Positions 10,405 to 24,462 of a stretch of 64,000 bases of DNA are shown in pieces (within the stretch, counting starts at the first letter, position 1; each line of letters starts with the position of its first letter). The DNA lies in contig CP135238.1 in the NCBI GenBank assembly GCA_032834875.1, forward strand, positions 750,011 to 814,010, written 5' to 3'. The notes under the pieces are model-generated. The model did no database searches, was not told the origin of the DNA, and saw nothing but the letters and a program-made list of their open reading frames with translations. A program made the position numbers and the translations under genes. This stretch comes from Sulfuracidifex metallicus DSM 6482 = JCM 9184 (GTDB taxonomy: Archaea; Thermoproteota; Thermoprotei_A; Sulfolobales; Sulfolobaceae).

Positions 10405-10934
10405 GATTGAGTATATAAGAATCTGTACTCGGTTACTTGTCTTATATATACACAAACCAATTTTTAGCGTAAAAGATGAGGTTGCTTTTTTATAAAGAAA
10501 ATGAGCTTGTATTCACTTTCTCTCTTTTTTATTCATCTTTTTTATCTTGTTTATCTATGTCTCTTTTTCTCTACTTTTTAGCAGATAATTTACGAGACTT
10601 ACAAAAGATATTTCCATAGTGGGGAGAGATGATGAAGATTACCAAGTGAGGTGAAAGCACGCTTTATTATGCTATCAACAAAATGTCATCCTAAATAGAG
10701 ACAAAATAATAACAACAATGGTGCACGAAAGGAAGTACAGAGAGAGTTATGGATTCTTTTTTCCTTCCTCCTTCCTTTTACTTCTCTTCCTTTTTATTCC
10801 TTATAACAACTATTGTTTCGTGTCTTGTGAAGCTTATCATAACTTTGCAAGAGTCTTTTTTAGATCTTTGGTTCTATGGACTTTCATCGCGGGGAAAGAT
10901 TATTTAAGGTCGAGTTTAAACAAGATATCATCGC
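10405..10934. other. Intergenic, no gene supported
   Basis: About 530 bases. The middle is pyrimidine-rich on the + strand (runs of CTTT/TCTT). A frame from 10718 into the tRNA region has no coding character and overlaps tRNA-Pro, so I do not call it. It should contain the tRNA promoter. Confidence 0.4.
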
Positions 10935-11010
10935 GGGGCTGTAGTCTAGCTTGGACCAGGACGCAAGGCTTGGGCCCTTGAGGTCGGGGGTTCAAATCCC
11001 CCCAGCCCCA
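10935..11010 (+). tRNA. tRNA-Pro (TGG)
   Basis: Acceptor stem GGGGCTG/CAGCCCC with discriminator A. The anticodon stem CAAGG/CCTTG encloses loop CTTGGGC (anticodon TGG), and the T arm contains GGTTCAAATCC. No intron. A second proline tRNA, with an intron, lies at 58569. Confidence 0.96.
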
Positions 11011-11107
11011 TTTTTCTTTTCTCCCTTTCCTTCTTCGCTTACATACACTTTTCTCTTCTTCTTGTTATCCTCGCCAATTTCTCTTTTCATTCCTTCTTTT
11101 CCTCTTT

Positions 11108-11560
11108 TTAACGCTCTAAAGACAGCAAACCTTTTGAAATTACTAAAGCCAGAGTTATGTAAAGATACATTGTATATGCCCCTAACTCATCATCGTCTTT
11201 AAATTTCCCAGTCTCGCTTTCCGTCCTCTCCAACTCCGATCTTATGACCTCTTCAACTGTAGCTCCAGGATGAACTAGCCTGACGTAAGCCATCATACTA
11301 ACAGCCTCGGAATCCTTTATCTCAATCGTTTCCCTAGTGGAGTTAACCTTAGCCACATGAAGGTTATTTTGTATGTCACTACTCACGGGCATATAGTTAG
11401 GTAACAGTCTCCATACCTTCCTGTTAATTATGAGTGGGTTATTCTCTAGGGGTGAATATGGCTCCATGAGGAGCGTTGCGTCAGGTGAACGTATTTCCGT
11501 CGGTATTTCATTACTTTTCACCATGTCGAGTACGTTGGGTATTGAGTTAGTCTCTTTCAT
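11108..11560 (-). CDS. Hypothetical protein; paralogue of the decayed gene at 43.7 kb
   Basis: A 150-residue soluble protein of unknown function. The C-terminal 60 residues (AYVRLVHPGATVEEVIRSELERTE..., ending in a hydrophobic helix) align well with the reading frame at 43761-43982, and the central segment INRKVWRLLPNY also has a counterpart there. The family is therefore a lineage-specific paralogous group. No catalytic motif is visible. It is monocistronic on the minus strand beside tRNA-Pro. Confidence 0.7.
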   Translation of the reverse strand: MKETNSIPNVLDMVKSNEIPTEIRSPDATLLMEPYSPLENNPLIINRKVWRLLPNYMPVSSDIQNNLHVAKVNSTRETIEIKDSEAVSMMAYVRLVHPGATVEEVIRSELERTESETGKFKDDDELGAYTMYLYITLALVISKGLLSLER

Positions 11561-12695
11561 AAACTAAATTTGGATAAATTTCTATAAAAGAATTCTCACG
11601 TCAGATAGTTTGATACTATAGAAGGAGGAAAAGACAGTGAGTAAGTTGGTGAAGAAAGTAAAAGGGGAAGAAAAAAAGAATAGCAATTGGAGATCATTTA
11701 TAAAGCCCAAAAAAGAAGCCCATGAATTGCATACTAAAAACATTTTGAGAATACAAATCATGAAGAAAAGCACGTTCATATAAACGTTCTTGAGCTTTAG
11801 ATAGATTAGAGTTCTGTCTCTTTAATCTTTTATTTGTTCAGAGAAGAGGAGAGTCATTTATACAGAGATATAAAAAATTATGCAGCTTGGCTTAGTGAGG
11901 AAGGGAAAGATGAAATTGAAAGGAAAAGACGCAGAAGAAATAGAATCGAATCGTTTTCATGTTAACTCATGTAAAAGTTCCGTGCTCTGCGTCAAGTTCG
12001 ATTAAATTTTTGTTGTATATTATTTACTGAAAGAGAAATATAAGAGTTTTTTGAAATATTATAGAAATAACAGCAAAAATTCATCCGCAATTCTGAGTCT
12101 TACAAAAACATGTTAAAAAGGGGAAAAGGTTAGGATCTAAGATTGGATAAAAGCATCAATTAAATGACTTCAAAGAGTAAAAAAATCACTAAGAAAGGAG
12201 GCGCAATATCTTAATCGTTATTAATGCCTATTGGTGGGAAGAGATGCTAGATTAGGTTTAGCTTCTTGTTTTTTGCTTTTTGTCGTTTAAATGTATTGGC
12301 TCAACGTATGTGTATATACACTACCCTTTGGTAGACTATACCTAGTTGTCGAAGAACGAGAGAAACCTTTTGACGCGATTTTCCTATGTTATTTACTCTG
12401 TTCTTCTCCCTTCTCTATTCTTTGTTTTCTTATTCTTATTTTTCTCCTGTCAGTCTCTCTTTTTCTCTACTTAGAACGATATAAAGTTTGTTAAATATTT
12501 TTTAAAAAATCGAACCATCTTTTTATCTCTGGTTTTTTCATCCCCTGATAAGAAAGTTTATTTTTATTTCTCATGGGATTCTTCTGAATACTTTTTACAA
12601 AAAGTTCTTTTTCTATGGTGTTAACATATCTTTAATAAAACTGATCTACCTTATTTACGTCTGCACTTTACGTGGTTATATAGGCACACCTAGTC
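11561..12695. other. Long intergenic region upstream of the rRNA operon
   Basis: About 1.1 kb of AT-rich DNA. The frames at 11582-11779 (minus) and 12291-12494 (plus) are low-complexity and hydrophobic, without ribosome sites, and I do not call them. I found no tRNA, 5S rRNA or strong repeat. Decayed coding DNA or small RNAs cannot be excluded by reading alone. Confidence 0.4.
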
Positions 12696-12701
12696 GTAAG
12701 T

Positions 12702-12709
12702 TTTATATG
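12702..12709 (+). promoter_or_regulatory. Probable rRNA operon TATA box
   Basis: TTTATATG preceded by a purine-rich BRE-like stretch. The expected start, about 25 bases downstream, falls near 12733, just before the GC-rich leader. A second TATA-like TATATG lies nearby, so the exact element is uncertain. Confidence 0.55.
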
Positions 12710-12734
12710 TAGTTCACAACCTATATGTATAATG

Positions 12735-12868
12735 TCGAAAACCCCTCCGGGGGAAAAACCTCCGGGGGAGTTGTAGAGTGATGGGGAAGCAAGAACCCCG
12801 AGCTTTAAGGTCGGGAAATCTTGCTTCCGACAGGGGAAGTTGGACGGTGAAAGATCTCCCGTCCCCTG
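12735..12868 (+). other. Pre-rRNA leader with hairpins and 5' arm of the 16S processing stem
   Basis: The GC-rich leader contains two short CCTCCGGGGG repeats near 12740-12770 and a hairpin with a 10-bp stem (GGAAGCAAGA at 12785-12794 with TCTTGCTTCC at 12819-12828) capped by CCCGA/TCGGG. The 5' half of the long 16S processing stem follows: GGGGAAGTTGGAC (12833-12845) and GATCTCCCGTCCCCT (12853-12867). These pair with 14386-14398 and 14364-14378. The unpaired bases between the two helices match the bulge-helix-bulge substrate of the archaeal splicing endonuclease. Confidence 0.8.
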
Positions 12869-14339
<1,471 letters not shown>

Positions 14340-14534
14340 TATAAGCTCCCCTTACAATTATTGAGGGGACGGGAGATCCACTTAAGTCCAACTTCCCCTT
14401 TATATGTGCAACTCCTCTCACGAGGGCCGGAGAGGAGTGAAGAGCTTAGGGCCTATTCCAAGCTGAGTAGTGATGCTTTGGGGTATGTCCGATGAGGCTA
14501 GTTGCAGAGGCCGAAAGATAGCCTAGGGTTGCTG
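14340..14534 (+). other. 16S-23S transcribed spacer with processing stems, no tRNA
   Basis: The spacer carries the 3' arm of the 16S stem (14364-14378 and 14386-14398) and the 5' arms of the 23S stem: GAGGCTAGTTGCAGA at 14494-14508 and GATAGCCTAGGGTTGCTG at 14517-14534. A further local hairpin (ACTCCTCTC with GAGAGGAGT) lies at about 14411-14437. The absence of a spacer tRNA is usual for Crenarchaeota. Confidence 0.85.
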
Positions 14535-17536
<3,002 letters not shown>

Positions 17537-17577
17537 CAGCAACCTTAGGCTATCCGGTAAATTCTGCAACTAGTCTC

Positions 17578-18255
17578 AAACGGCCCTCATTTATTTCATA
17601 AATTTTCTATTATTTTCTTTTCTGCTGTTTTTCATTTTTTGGTTTTTATCCTATTTGATTATTGCCTAGTCAAATCAGGTTCAATAATATGACGTATGAA
17701 CAGGGTATATAAAATGGAAAGAGTATTTTGATATGATTTTAGTATCATGCCTTTTTAATAGAAGATGGAAGAGTGATAAGAGCTTAAGATATAATGAAAT
17801 GAAAAGGAGATCCTTCTCAGCTGTTTGGCGGTTAGAAGGGAAGGATTATCCCTGCTCGGGAAAAGTCAAGATAGACGGAGCGAACATCTGTGAAAACTTT
17901 GAAGCAAAGAGGAAGGTTTAGGCTGTATGCCGGCGTTAATAGGCTTGACGATTTCTAGGCAACTTTTGTCTTATCCTTGAAACTCCTTAGAAGTTACTCT
18001 AAAACTCTGGATCTATTGTCTCTTTGGAGGTAAGGATAGAGCTATGGAAAGGTATTAAATTACATGGGAATGAAAAAGGCGAGTCTCCTTCTAAAGAACA
18101 AGAATGTAATATAGCTATAACGGAACTATTCTATCATTAATAACAACAATTATAATAATTCTTCCCCGTTTTTTATTGCTGTAAGACATTTCGTCTCTCC
18201 TGCTTTATCATTTTTAGTTATATAATACTTCACAGTGCGGGCAAACGTTAACTTC
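17578..18255. other. Intergenic downstream of the rRNA operon
   Basis: About 680 bases with T-rich stretches just after the 23S stem (17590-17660) that probably terminate the rRNA transcript. A 62-codon frame at 17733-17921 has no recognisable similarity or ribosome site and is left uncalled. Confidence 0.45.
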
Positions 18256-19707
18256 CTACTTGGTTCCAATATATTTGTTCTCTAAGTATTCCACTAACCT
18301 AGCTGGATTGTAGTCCTCGCCGAAGGACCTTCTGAGAAGCTCCTTGGGTGGGTAAGTTGCACCGAACTTGTGGATTTTCTCCCTTAACCAACCCTTAACT
18401 ATATCAATCTTACCACCCTTAATTACACCATCTCCCAAATTCATGTGATGATAAACTACAGCCGCCACCATGTTTCCTATAGTATAAGAAGGGAAGTATC
18501 CGAAGGACCCATGACTCCAATGGATGTCCTGTAGGACCCCCTCAGAGTAACTTTTAGGCCTTATTCCCAAGTAATTCTCTAAAGTTTCATCGAAGAACTC
18601 CGGCAATTCGTTGACACTCAATGACCCATCTATTAGCTTCTTCTCAGCGAAGTATCTAACAGCTATGTGGAAGTTGTAAGTTAACTCGTCGGCGTCTACC
18701 CTTATGGGCTGCAGTTTCACGGCGTTGAAATACCTATAAATCTCTTCCACGCTTTTTCCCTTCACTAGGGGTTTTATTCTGGGATAGATGAGTTCTACGA
18801 AATCTTTGCTCCTCCCGATGTTGTTCTCCCAGAACCTAGACTGGGATTCATGGATACCGAAGGAAGGAGCCTCAGCTATTGGAGTGAACTCCAGAGCCTC
18901 ATCTATCTGAAGCTCGTAAATTGCATGTCCAGATTCATGGACTAGTGAGTAGAGGGCCCTTTTGAAGTCGAAACCTTCGTACCTCATGGTTATCCTAACG
19001 TCGTGTCTGTTTATGCCAGTGGTGAAGGGATGTGCAGATAAATCTATCCTGAACTTACTTGTGGGCATCTTCAGTATGTCGTAAGCTATTTCGTTCACTA
19101 TTTTCTCCATGATTTCTCTTGAATATGGCTCATTCTCTAGCTCACTGGAAGCGGTAAATCTTCCCTCAGCCTCAACCTTTTGAAGTGTCCTCTTAAGGCT
19201 AGGCAGAAGCGAACCGAATATGTCGTCAGCCTCTTTCACAGTTAATCCCTCTTCGTAAAGATCAAGAAGGGAGCTATACGGATGATCGTTGTAGCCTAGA
19301 AGCTGCGCAACCTTTGCCTTGAGTTCTACTATCCTCTCCAAGTATGGCTTGAAGGAGGAGAAGTCGTTCTTTAATCTAGCATTTCTCCAAACCACTGCTG
19401 ATTCAGCGGTAAGCTTGTTTATCTCCATGTCTATTTCCTCTGGGATGGATTCGATGTACTTTATCTCTCTCCCCAGTACCCTCTTAATGCCTGCCTCCAT
19501 GTCGTTCTTTGGGTCGAGATCATCTAACTCTCCCTTGATTTCCAGTAGCTTTCTCCTCCTCAGGGAATTGAGGGTTGCCATTTCCTCAGCTCTGTAGGAT
19601 ATACCCTCTGGCGGCATGTATGTTTCAATGTCCCAACCCATTAGTCTTATAGCATGGCTGATTGCCCAGATCTCTTTGAACTTGGTTAGAATAGAATTAG
19701 AACTCAT
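18256..19707 (-). CDS. Thermostable metallocarboxypeptidase, M32 (carboxypeptidase Taq) family
   Basis: A 483-residue cytosolic zinc carboxypeptidase that trims C-terminal residues from peptides. The catalytic motif HESGH sits near residue 255 (LVHESGHAIYE), followed by the third ligand region and the family motif IHESQSRFWEN near residue 280. The length is slightly under the usual 490-510. The N-terminal helix (FKEIWAISHAIRLMGWDIETYMP) is typical of the family. The start is the ATG at 19707. It is monocistronic and shares its upstream region with no other gene. Confidence 0.93.
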   Translation of the reverse strand: MSSNSILTKFKEIWAISHAIRLMGWDIETYMPPEGISYRAEEMATLNSLRRRKLLEIKGELDDLDPKNDMEAGIKRVLGREIKYIESIPEEIDMEINKLTAESAVVWRNARLKNDFSSFKPYLERIVELKAKVAQLLGYNDHPYSSLLDLYEEGLTVKEADDIFGSLLPSLKRTLQKVEAEGRFTASSELENEPYSREIMEKIVNEIAYDILKMPTSKFRIDLSAHPFTTGINRHDVRITMRYEGFDFKRALYSLVHESGHAIYELQIDEALEFTPIAEAPSFGIHESQSRFWENNIGRSKDFVELIYPRIKPLVKGKSVEEIYRYFNAVKLQPIRVDADELTYNFHIAVRYFAEKKLIDGSLSVNELPEFFDETLENYLGIRPKSYSEGVLQDIHWSHGSFGYFPSYTIGNMVAAVVYHHMNLGDGVIKGGKIDIVKGWLREKIHKFGATYPPKELLRRSFGEDYNPARLVEYLENKYIGTK

Positions 19708-19894
19708 GTTGGCTGTTTATCTTTCATCGATATTAAACTCTAATCTTCTTTCAAAGGAATTTTCTTTGACGAGTAGCATTTTCCAGCTCTCCTTACTCAC
19801 ATGCATAATGATTTTCCTCTCAGTTGTAGTTGACGTATATATATCCACATGCACATGATAATAACTTGCATATACGTCTTTTTCCCTCTCCTCT

Positions 19895-20575
19895 TCAAGT
19901 TCTCCTTTCTAGCAACCTACCAAACATAGTTAGAACCACGCCATAAATCAGGAGTCCCATCAAGTAAAAGATACTGTTACCGCCCACGTAACTGTGATAA
20001 ATGGACTGTGAAATATAGGTGGTCGGTTCAAGGTAAGTGAAGTACCTTAAAGGAATGGGCACAGCAGTCACAGGGTAGTATACCGGGGCGAAAAATATTA
20101 GTCCGAAAGATATCACCTGAGATAAGGAATTTATGGTATAATAGTTCCTGGTGGAGAAAGCTAAATCAGTCCCCATGATCGAGCCGACGTATATTGAGAG
20201 TACCAATGAAATAACTAACGAAATCACGTTGGATGGAGATACACCGTATAAAAAGTCAGCCACCAATATGAGGATAGGGATGAATATCAATGTCCCGAAT
20301 CCGTTAGAGAAGAGAATGCTCATCATGTACAACTCCTTGGGTATTCCAGAGGCGATCATGAGGGAAAACTTGCCGTCTCGTCTCTCTAATCCTATGATCT
20401 GTGAAACTGCAAGCATGGTTCCTAGGAAGAGATAGAACGTTAAGGTTCCAGATATGGCGTAGAAGGAGAAGTCTGACGATGTAATTGGTTTCAATATTGT
20501 GAGTAACCCTATGGGGAGAACTAAGGAGAAGAAAATTCCAGATACTATGGAAGCTTTAAACGTCTTCATCTGCAT
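19895..20575 (-). CDS. ABC-2 type transporter permease
   Basis: A 226-residue protein with six predicted transmembrane helices and the usual ABC-2 arrangement (MKTFKASIVSGIFFSLVLPIGLL at the N-terminus, LEPTTYISQSIYHSY before the last helix). It is the second gene of a two-gene operon, starting 19 bases after the ATPase stop. The pair forms a drug- or lipid-type exporter; the substrate is unknown. Confidence 0.85.
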   Translation of the reverse strand: MQMKTFKASIVSGIFFSLVLPIGLLTILKPITSSDFSFYAISGTLTFYLFLGTMLAVSQIIGLERRDGKFSLMIASGIPKELYMMSILFSNGFGTLIFIPILILVADFLYGVSPSNVISLVISLVLSIYVGSIMGTDLAFSTRNYYTINSLSQVISFGLIFFAPVYYPVTAVPIPLRYFTYLEPTTYISQSIYHSYVGGNSIFYLMGLLIYGVVLTMFGRLLERRT

Positions 20576-20594
20576 TAAGACTAGATAGAGGAAT

Positions 20595-21434
20595 TCACGA
20601 ATCGTTTCCCATCACCTTCAGGTAAATCTCCTCCAATGACGGAAGCCTTACCTCGAACTTTCCTTCCAGCTTCGACACGAAGTCCTTTACCTCGTCCTCC
20701 TTAACATAGTAAACTTTTCCTGAGGTTATGTCTGTAACCTCATAGTAAAGGGAGAACTTTCTCTTTATCTCCATGGGAGTTCCCTGTGCTATGACCTTCC
20801 TATTGACAAAGTATATTCTATCCGAGAGCCTCTCAGCTTCATCCAAGTAATGGGTAGTAAGTAATACGCCTATTCCGGAGTCTCTTAACGACTTGAGGAG
20901 GAACCAAACTTCCCTTCTAGCTTCAGGGTCCAAACCTGTGGTGGGCTCATCAAGGATGAGCAGTTTGGGAGAGTTCACCAGTGCCATCCCTATAAGTAGC
21001 CTCCTCCTCAGACCGCCTGATAGATCCCTGGCAAAGGTCTTCCTCCTGTCCTTGAGATTCAACTTCTCAATGACGTCCTCAACATTCTTAATAGCTGTAG
21101 GTTTGTCTACACCCTTAATTTTAGCCATGAAATATAAGTTGTCGTAAACTGAGAGCTCTCCGTAAGGAGTTACCTCTTGAGGGACGACGCCCATCATTCT
21201 CTTTATCTTTCCATCAGTGGGCTTACCCCCAAGCACCTTGATTTCCCCCTGACTCGGATGGAGCTCTCCGTATATTTGCTTTACCAAGGTTGTCTTCCCT
21301 GCGCCGTTGGGTCCAAGGAGACCCACTATCTCTCCCTTCCGTATGTTTAAGGTAACGTCCTCGTTAGCTATTATCTTACCGTAACTCTTCCAGACATGGT
21401 TCACCTCAACTAGGATCTCTAATGTTTCATTCAT
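20595..21434 (-). CDS. ABC transporter ATP-binding protein (ABC-2 / drug-export type)
   Basis: A 279-residue nucleotide-binding subunit. Walker A is GPNGAGKTT near residue 40, the Q-loop is VPQE, the signature is LSGGLRRR near 145, Walker B is LLILDEPTTGLDP, and the switch His is in TTHYLDEAE. A C-terminal 50-residue extension beyond the core domain is typical of exporter ATPases (CcmA/DrrA group). The permease follows directly. Confidence 0.92.
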   Translation of the reverse strand: MNETLEILVEVNHVWKSYGKIIANEDVTLNIRKGEIVGLLGPNGAGKTTLVKQIYGELHPSQGEIKVLGGKPTDGKIKRMMGVVPQEVTPYGELSVYDNLYFMAKIKGVDKPTAIKNVEDVIEKLNLKDRRKTFARDLSGGLRRRLLIGMALVNSPKLLILDEPTTGLDPEARREVWFLLKSLRDSGIGVLLTTHYLDEAERLSDRIYFVNRKVIAQGTPMEIKRKFSLYYEVTDITSGKVYYVKEDEVKDFVSKLEGKFEVRLPSLEEIYLKVMGNDS

Positions 21435-22174
21435 AATTATATCTATATCTTAAGTGACTATTTAAATACACTTAAAGGTCAAAGGTTATAGATTTTTATG
21501 TAAGTTTCTAAAGTGCCTAGAGGACGACGTAAAAAAGGGGGAAGACGAAGTTGAAATCAGAATAAAGACCTTGGACTGACCACGAAGCTAGAAAGAAGAG
21601 CCATATGGGAACGCTCGATAAGAAGAAACTTATCCACATCCACTTTCACTCCCCTTATATCAAGACCATGGTGGAGGAATGAGTCCAACTTCTTCAAGTT
21701 ATGCCTATGAGTATTACAGAGAATGTTCAAGCCAAAACCAACTTGGTCTAGAAACTTAAGAAACAATCTGGGTTACTGGCGAAAGAAGTGGTGAGGAGGA
21801 AGAAAAAAGAAGTCTCTTATAGTCAGGGAGATCGATGAGAGGGAACTTAGAGACATAGCTATGAAGTTCACGATGAAGACTAGGGACGAGACGAGGTATC
21901 TATCTGAATCGCGAAAAAGGAGAAAGGAAGATATAGCAGAGATATTCTCAAGAGGAAGAGAACAAGGAATGGAGCACATATAGACGTTAAGGGTATACGA
22001 GCTTGCTGTTCATGACGGAGAATAATACTAGAGGACTTAATGATAAACGATACGTAATTTCTTTACTAACTACAGCTAATTTCTGATCATTCTTCATTGC
22101 TAGAGGTCCTATAAGGTATTTAAGTTAAACGCTCTTTTCCTCTATCTTTTATTCTGCTTAAATTAATATAGCTC
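21435..22174. other. Non-coding stretch with a possible gene relic
   Basis: About 740 bases with no intact gene. On the + strand a frame ending at the TAG near 21980 has protein-like composition (IDERELRDIAMKF, then SRGREQGMEHI) but lacks a start and is cut by a TGA about 60 codons upstream. The sequence near 21560-21740 gives charged peptide fragments in several frames. This looks like the remnant of a gene, possibly transposon-related, but I cannot identify it. Confidence 0.3.
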
Positions 22175-22558
22175 GTGTCTAATTTTAAAAATCTAGCGTG
22201 GATAAACCTTGTTTTTCTCACGGTGCAGTTCTTGGTAGGATGGTACGTTGACTTCTCCAACGACTTTCCATCAATATTTTCAACGAATATCTTTCTATAC
22301 GGTGGACTTGCCTTTCACATAGTTCTGGGTTTAGTAGTCGGTGCAATAGGTATAGCTCTTCTCATTATATCATTGAAGAGAAAGACCAATGTGAGGACTG
22401 CACTCATTTCCTTAGTTTTCTTAGGAATTTCCGGAGTAACAGGTCTCTTGTTCATGATTAGCAATTTCCTCAATAATACCTATTCTAACTTAATGATGCT
22501 ATTCTCGGTGTTGGCATTAATGTCTTATTTTTATCTTGCTATTGAGATAGAAGGTTAG
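22175..22558 (+). CDS. Small membrane protein, unknown
   Basis: A 127-residue protein with four predicted transmembrane helices (about residues 8-22, 40-66, 75-94 and 103-122) and a conserved-looking His in AFHIVLGLVVG. GTG start; the upstream region is AT-rich. The layout recalls small heme- or quinone-associated membrane proteins but no family is assigned. Confidence 0.6.
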   Translation: MSNFKNLAWINLVFLTVQFLVGWYVDFSNDFPSIFSTNIFLYGGLAFHIVLGLVVGAIGIALLIISLKRKTNVRTALISLVFLGISGVTGLLFMISNFLNNTYSNLMMLFSVLALMSYFYLAIEIEG

Positions 22559-22982
22559 GAACTAGATTTTGATAGCATGGGAAAAATAGAGATTGAATGA
22601 AAAAAGAGGAAGAAGTTTAGTAGAAGAATTGTTCTATGTGAGAATATAGTTTAAAGTTTAGAGAAAAAGGAGTTTTAGTTTATATACATGTAGTAAAACT
22701 TGAGTAAATGTAAACGAAAAGAATGTATAAATTGATTTTCCGAGTAGAAATCAATTTCCTTCTCTCTTCTTTTTATAAACTCTTTCATTTCTAGCATCTT
22801 CTACACTTAAATCTTCTCTTTATGGATTCCTCATCATATTAACGTTAAGTCTAGACATGACTTCTCTTTTCATCTTCCCTTTCACAACTTGTACTTTAGT
22901 CTATATAAACTAAATATCCTTTTTTATTTATATATTTTCTAAATAGAATATTCTTTTTAATACTGCAATTAACACTTATCAC
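22559..22982. other. Intergenic, no gene seen
   Basis: About 420 AT-rich bases between two plus-strand membrane-protein genes. It should contain a terminator and the MFS promoter; a TATA-like TTTATATATTTT lies near 22925-22936. Nothing else is recognised. Confidence 0.45.
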
Positions 22983-24350
22983 ATGAAACTAGGCGATGTG
23001 TTTCGTCCCTTAGACAGCAAGAAATTTGGCGTATTTCATATAAAGAGTCTATTTACTACTGGAATGGGGGTTTTCAGCGACGGTTACTTATTGTCCTCTA
23101 TAAGTCTCGTGATACTCTTCATCCTGAGTAGCTTCGGAATTTCCAAGAGTAGCTCATCTTATGAGTTTTGGCTGGGAGTTCTTTCAGGCACAGTATTCAT
23201 AGGTGCAGCCTTAGGCGCAGTCCTCTTTGGTTTCCTGGCAAACAGAGGTAGGAAGACCTTCTATGGAGTGGACGTAATGCTAATGACTATAGGTGCTATC
23301 CTTCAAGCATTCGCAACTTCTCCGGCTGAGCTAGCAATCATCAGATTCATCGTTGGGATAGGCACTGGGGCTGACTATGTTCTATCTCCTCTGATAATGG
23401 CGGAACATTCTAACGCTAAGGACAGAGGGAAGCTTATAGCTGTGGGTTTCGGGCTAATGTGGAGTCTGGGTGCTATCACAGCCTCCCTGGAGTTCCTGGG
23501 AATGGATGCATTGTCTATCCCTCATGATCTGATGTGGAGGATCATCCTAGGTGCAGGTGCGATTCCCGCGGCTTCAGTAATTTATCTGAGGAGGAAGGTT
23601 CCGGAGACAACGCGTTTTCTACTTAGAATCAAAGGAGATGTTGGAAAGTTTCAAACTGTAGTGAAGGAGATAACGGGACAGGAGGTGAAAGTTAACGATA
23701 ACTTGATGGATTCCAATACATTTTCTAGCTACTTCTCAAAGTTCGGAAAGGTTTTCGTTATGGCTTCGGTTCTCTGGTTTCTCTTCGATTTGACAGGCTA
23801 CGCAAACGGGTTATTCGGACCTACCCTCATAGCTAGATCAGTAGGAATAGTTAACCCTGCTATATTCTCCTTAGTGATTTCACTAGGTTTTGGCTTTCCT
23901 GGCAAGTTCTTGGGAATATCTACTATTGACAAGATAGGTAGAAAGCCCTTACAAATTATTGGATCTGCAGGAGAAGGCTTATTCCTCCTCCTGTTCGCAG
24001 TGCTCCTGGGTAGAGTCCCGTCTCTTGGTCTAATGGCACTTTATGGGATGCACGAGTTCTTGGGCAGCCTCGGACCAGGAATAATTAGCACGGCAGGTAT
24101 GCTAGGCGTGGAGCTGGCACCAACCAAGGTTAGAAGCATAGTTCAAGCTATAACTGTGGCTTCAGGAAGGAGCGGTGCGGCGATAGCTTCTTTCCTTTTC
24201 CCCATCCTCTTCATATCCGTAAGCAAGGAAATAGCTCTGGCTTTCTTCGCTATACTCATGTTCGTGGCAGCAATGATAACGTTCATGGTTCCTGAGACCA
24301 AGGGTAAGCCACTTGAGGAGTCAAGCAGGGAAGAGAAGTTAACGTTATAA
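22983..24350 (+). CDS. Major facilitator superfamily transporter
   Basis: A 455-residue, 12-helix transporter. Loop 2-3 motif: GFLANRGRKTFYG; domain-repeat motif: ISTIDKIGRKPLQ; N-terminal signature GMGVFSDGYLLSSISLVILFI. It ends in the family-typical VPETKGKPLEE, so it belongs with the sugar/acid:H+ symporters. Substrate unknown. It is similar in type to the gene at 8464-9726. Monocistronic with a TATA-rich upstream region. Confidence 0.87.
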   Translation: MKLGDVFRPLDSKKFGVFHIKSLFTTGMGVFSDGYLLSSISLVILFILSSFGISKSSSSYEFWLGVLSGTVFIGAALGAVLFGFLANRGRKTFYGVDVMLMTIGAILQAFATSPAELAIIRFIVGIGTGADYVLSPLIMAEHSNAKDRGKLIAVGFGLMWSLGAITASLEFLGMDALSIPHDLMWRIILGAGAIPAASVIYLRRKVPETTRFLLRIKGDVGKFQTVVKEITGQEVKVNDNLMDSNTFSSYFSKFGKVFVMASVLWFLFDLTGYANGLFGPTLIARSVGIVNPAIFSLVISLGFGFPGKFLGISTIDKIGRKPLQIIGSAGEGLFLLLFAVLLGRVPSLGLMALYGMHEFLGSLGPGIISTAGMLGVELAPTKVRSIVQAITVASGRSGAAIASFLFPILFISVSKEIALAFFAILMFVAAMITFMVPETKGKPLEESSREEKLTL

Positions 24351-24462
24351 AAGTAACTGAATTAACTTTCAAGTTACGTCTTTTTTCCATCATGTTCTTT
24401 TTTCTGTCTACTCTTCCTATCCTCCACTTATATATAAAGAAATGCCTTTTAGTAAAAAGCCC

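Noticed and set aside
10718-11202. Two plus-strand frames around tRNA-Pro(TGG)
   Set aside because: They overlap the tRNA and pyrimidine-rich spacer and lack protein-like composition.
12291-12494. 67-codon hydrophobic frame upstream of the rRNA promoter
   Set aside because: Ser/Leu/Phe-rich from a TTT/CTT tract; no start signal.
14340-14534. Spacer tRNA or 5S rRNA in the rRNA operon
   Set aside because: The spacer is fully accounted for by processing stems, and no 5S-like sequence follows the 23S.
17733-17921. 62-codon frame after the 23S gene
   Set aside because: No recognisable domain, no promoter or ribosome site; could be chance.
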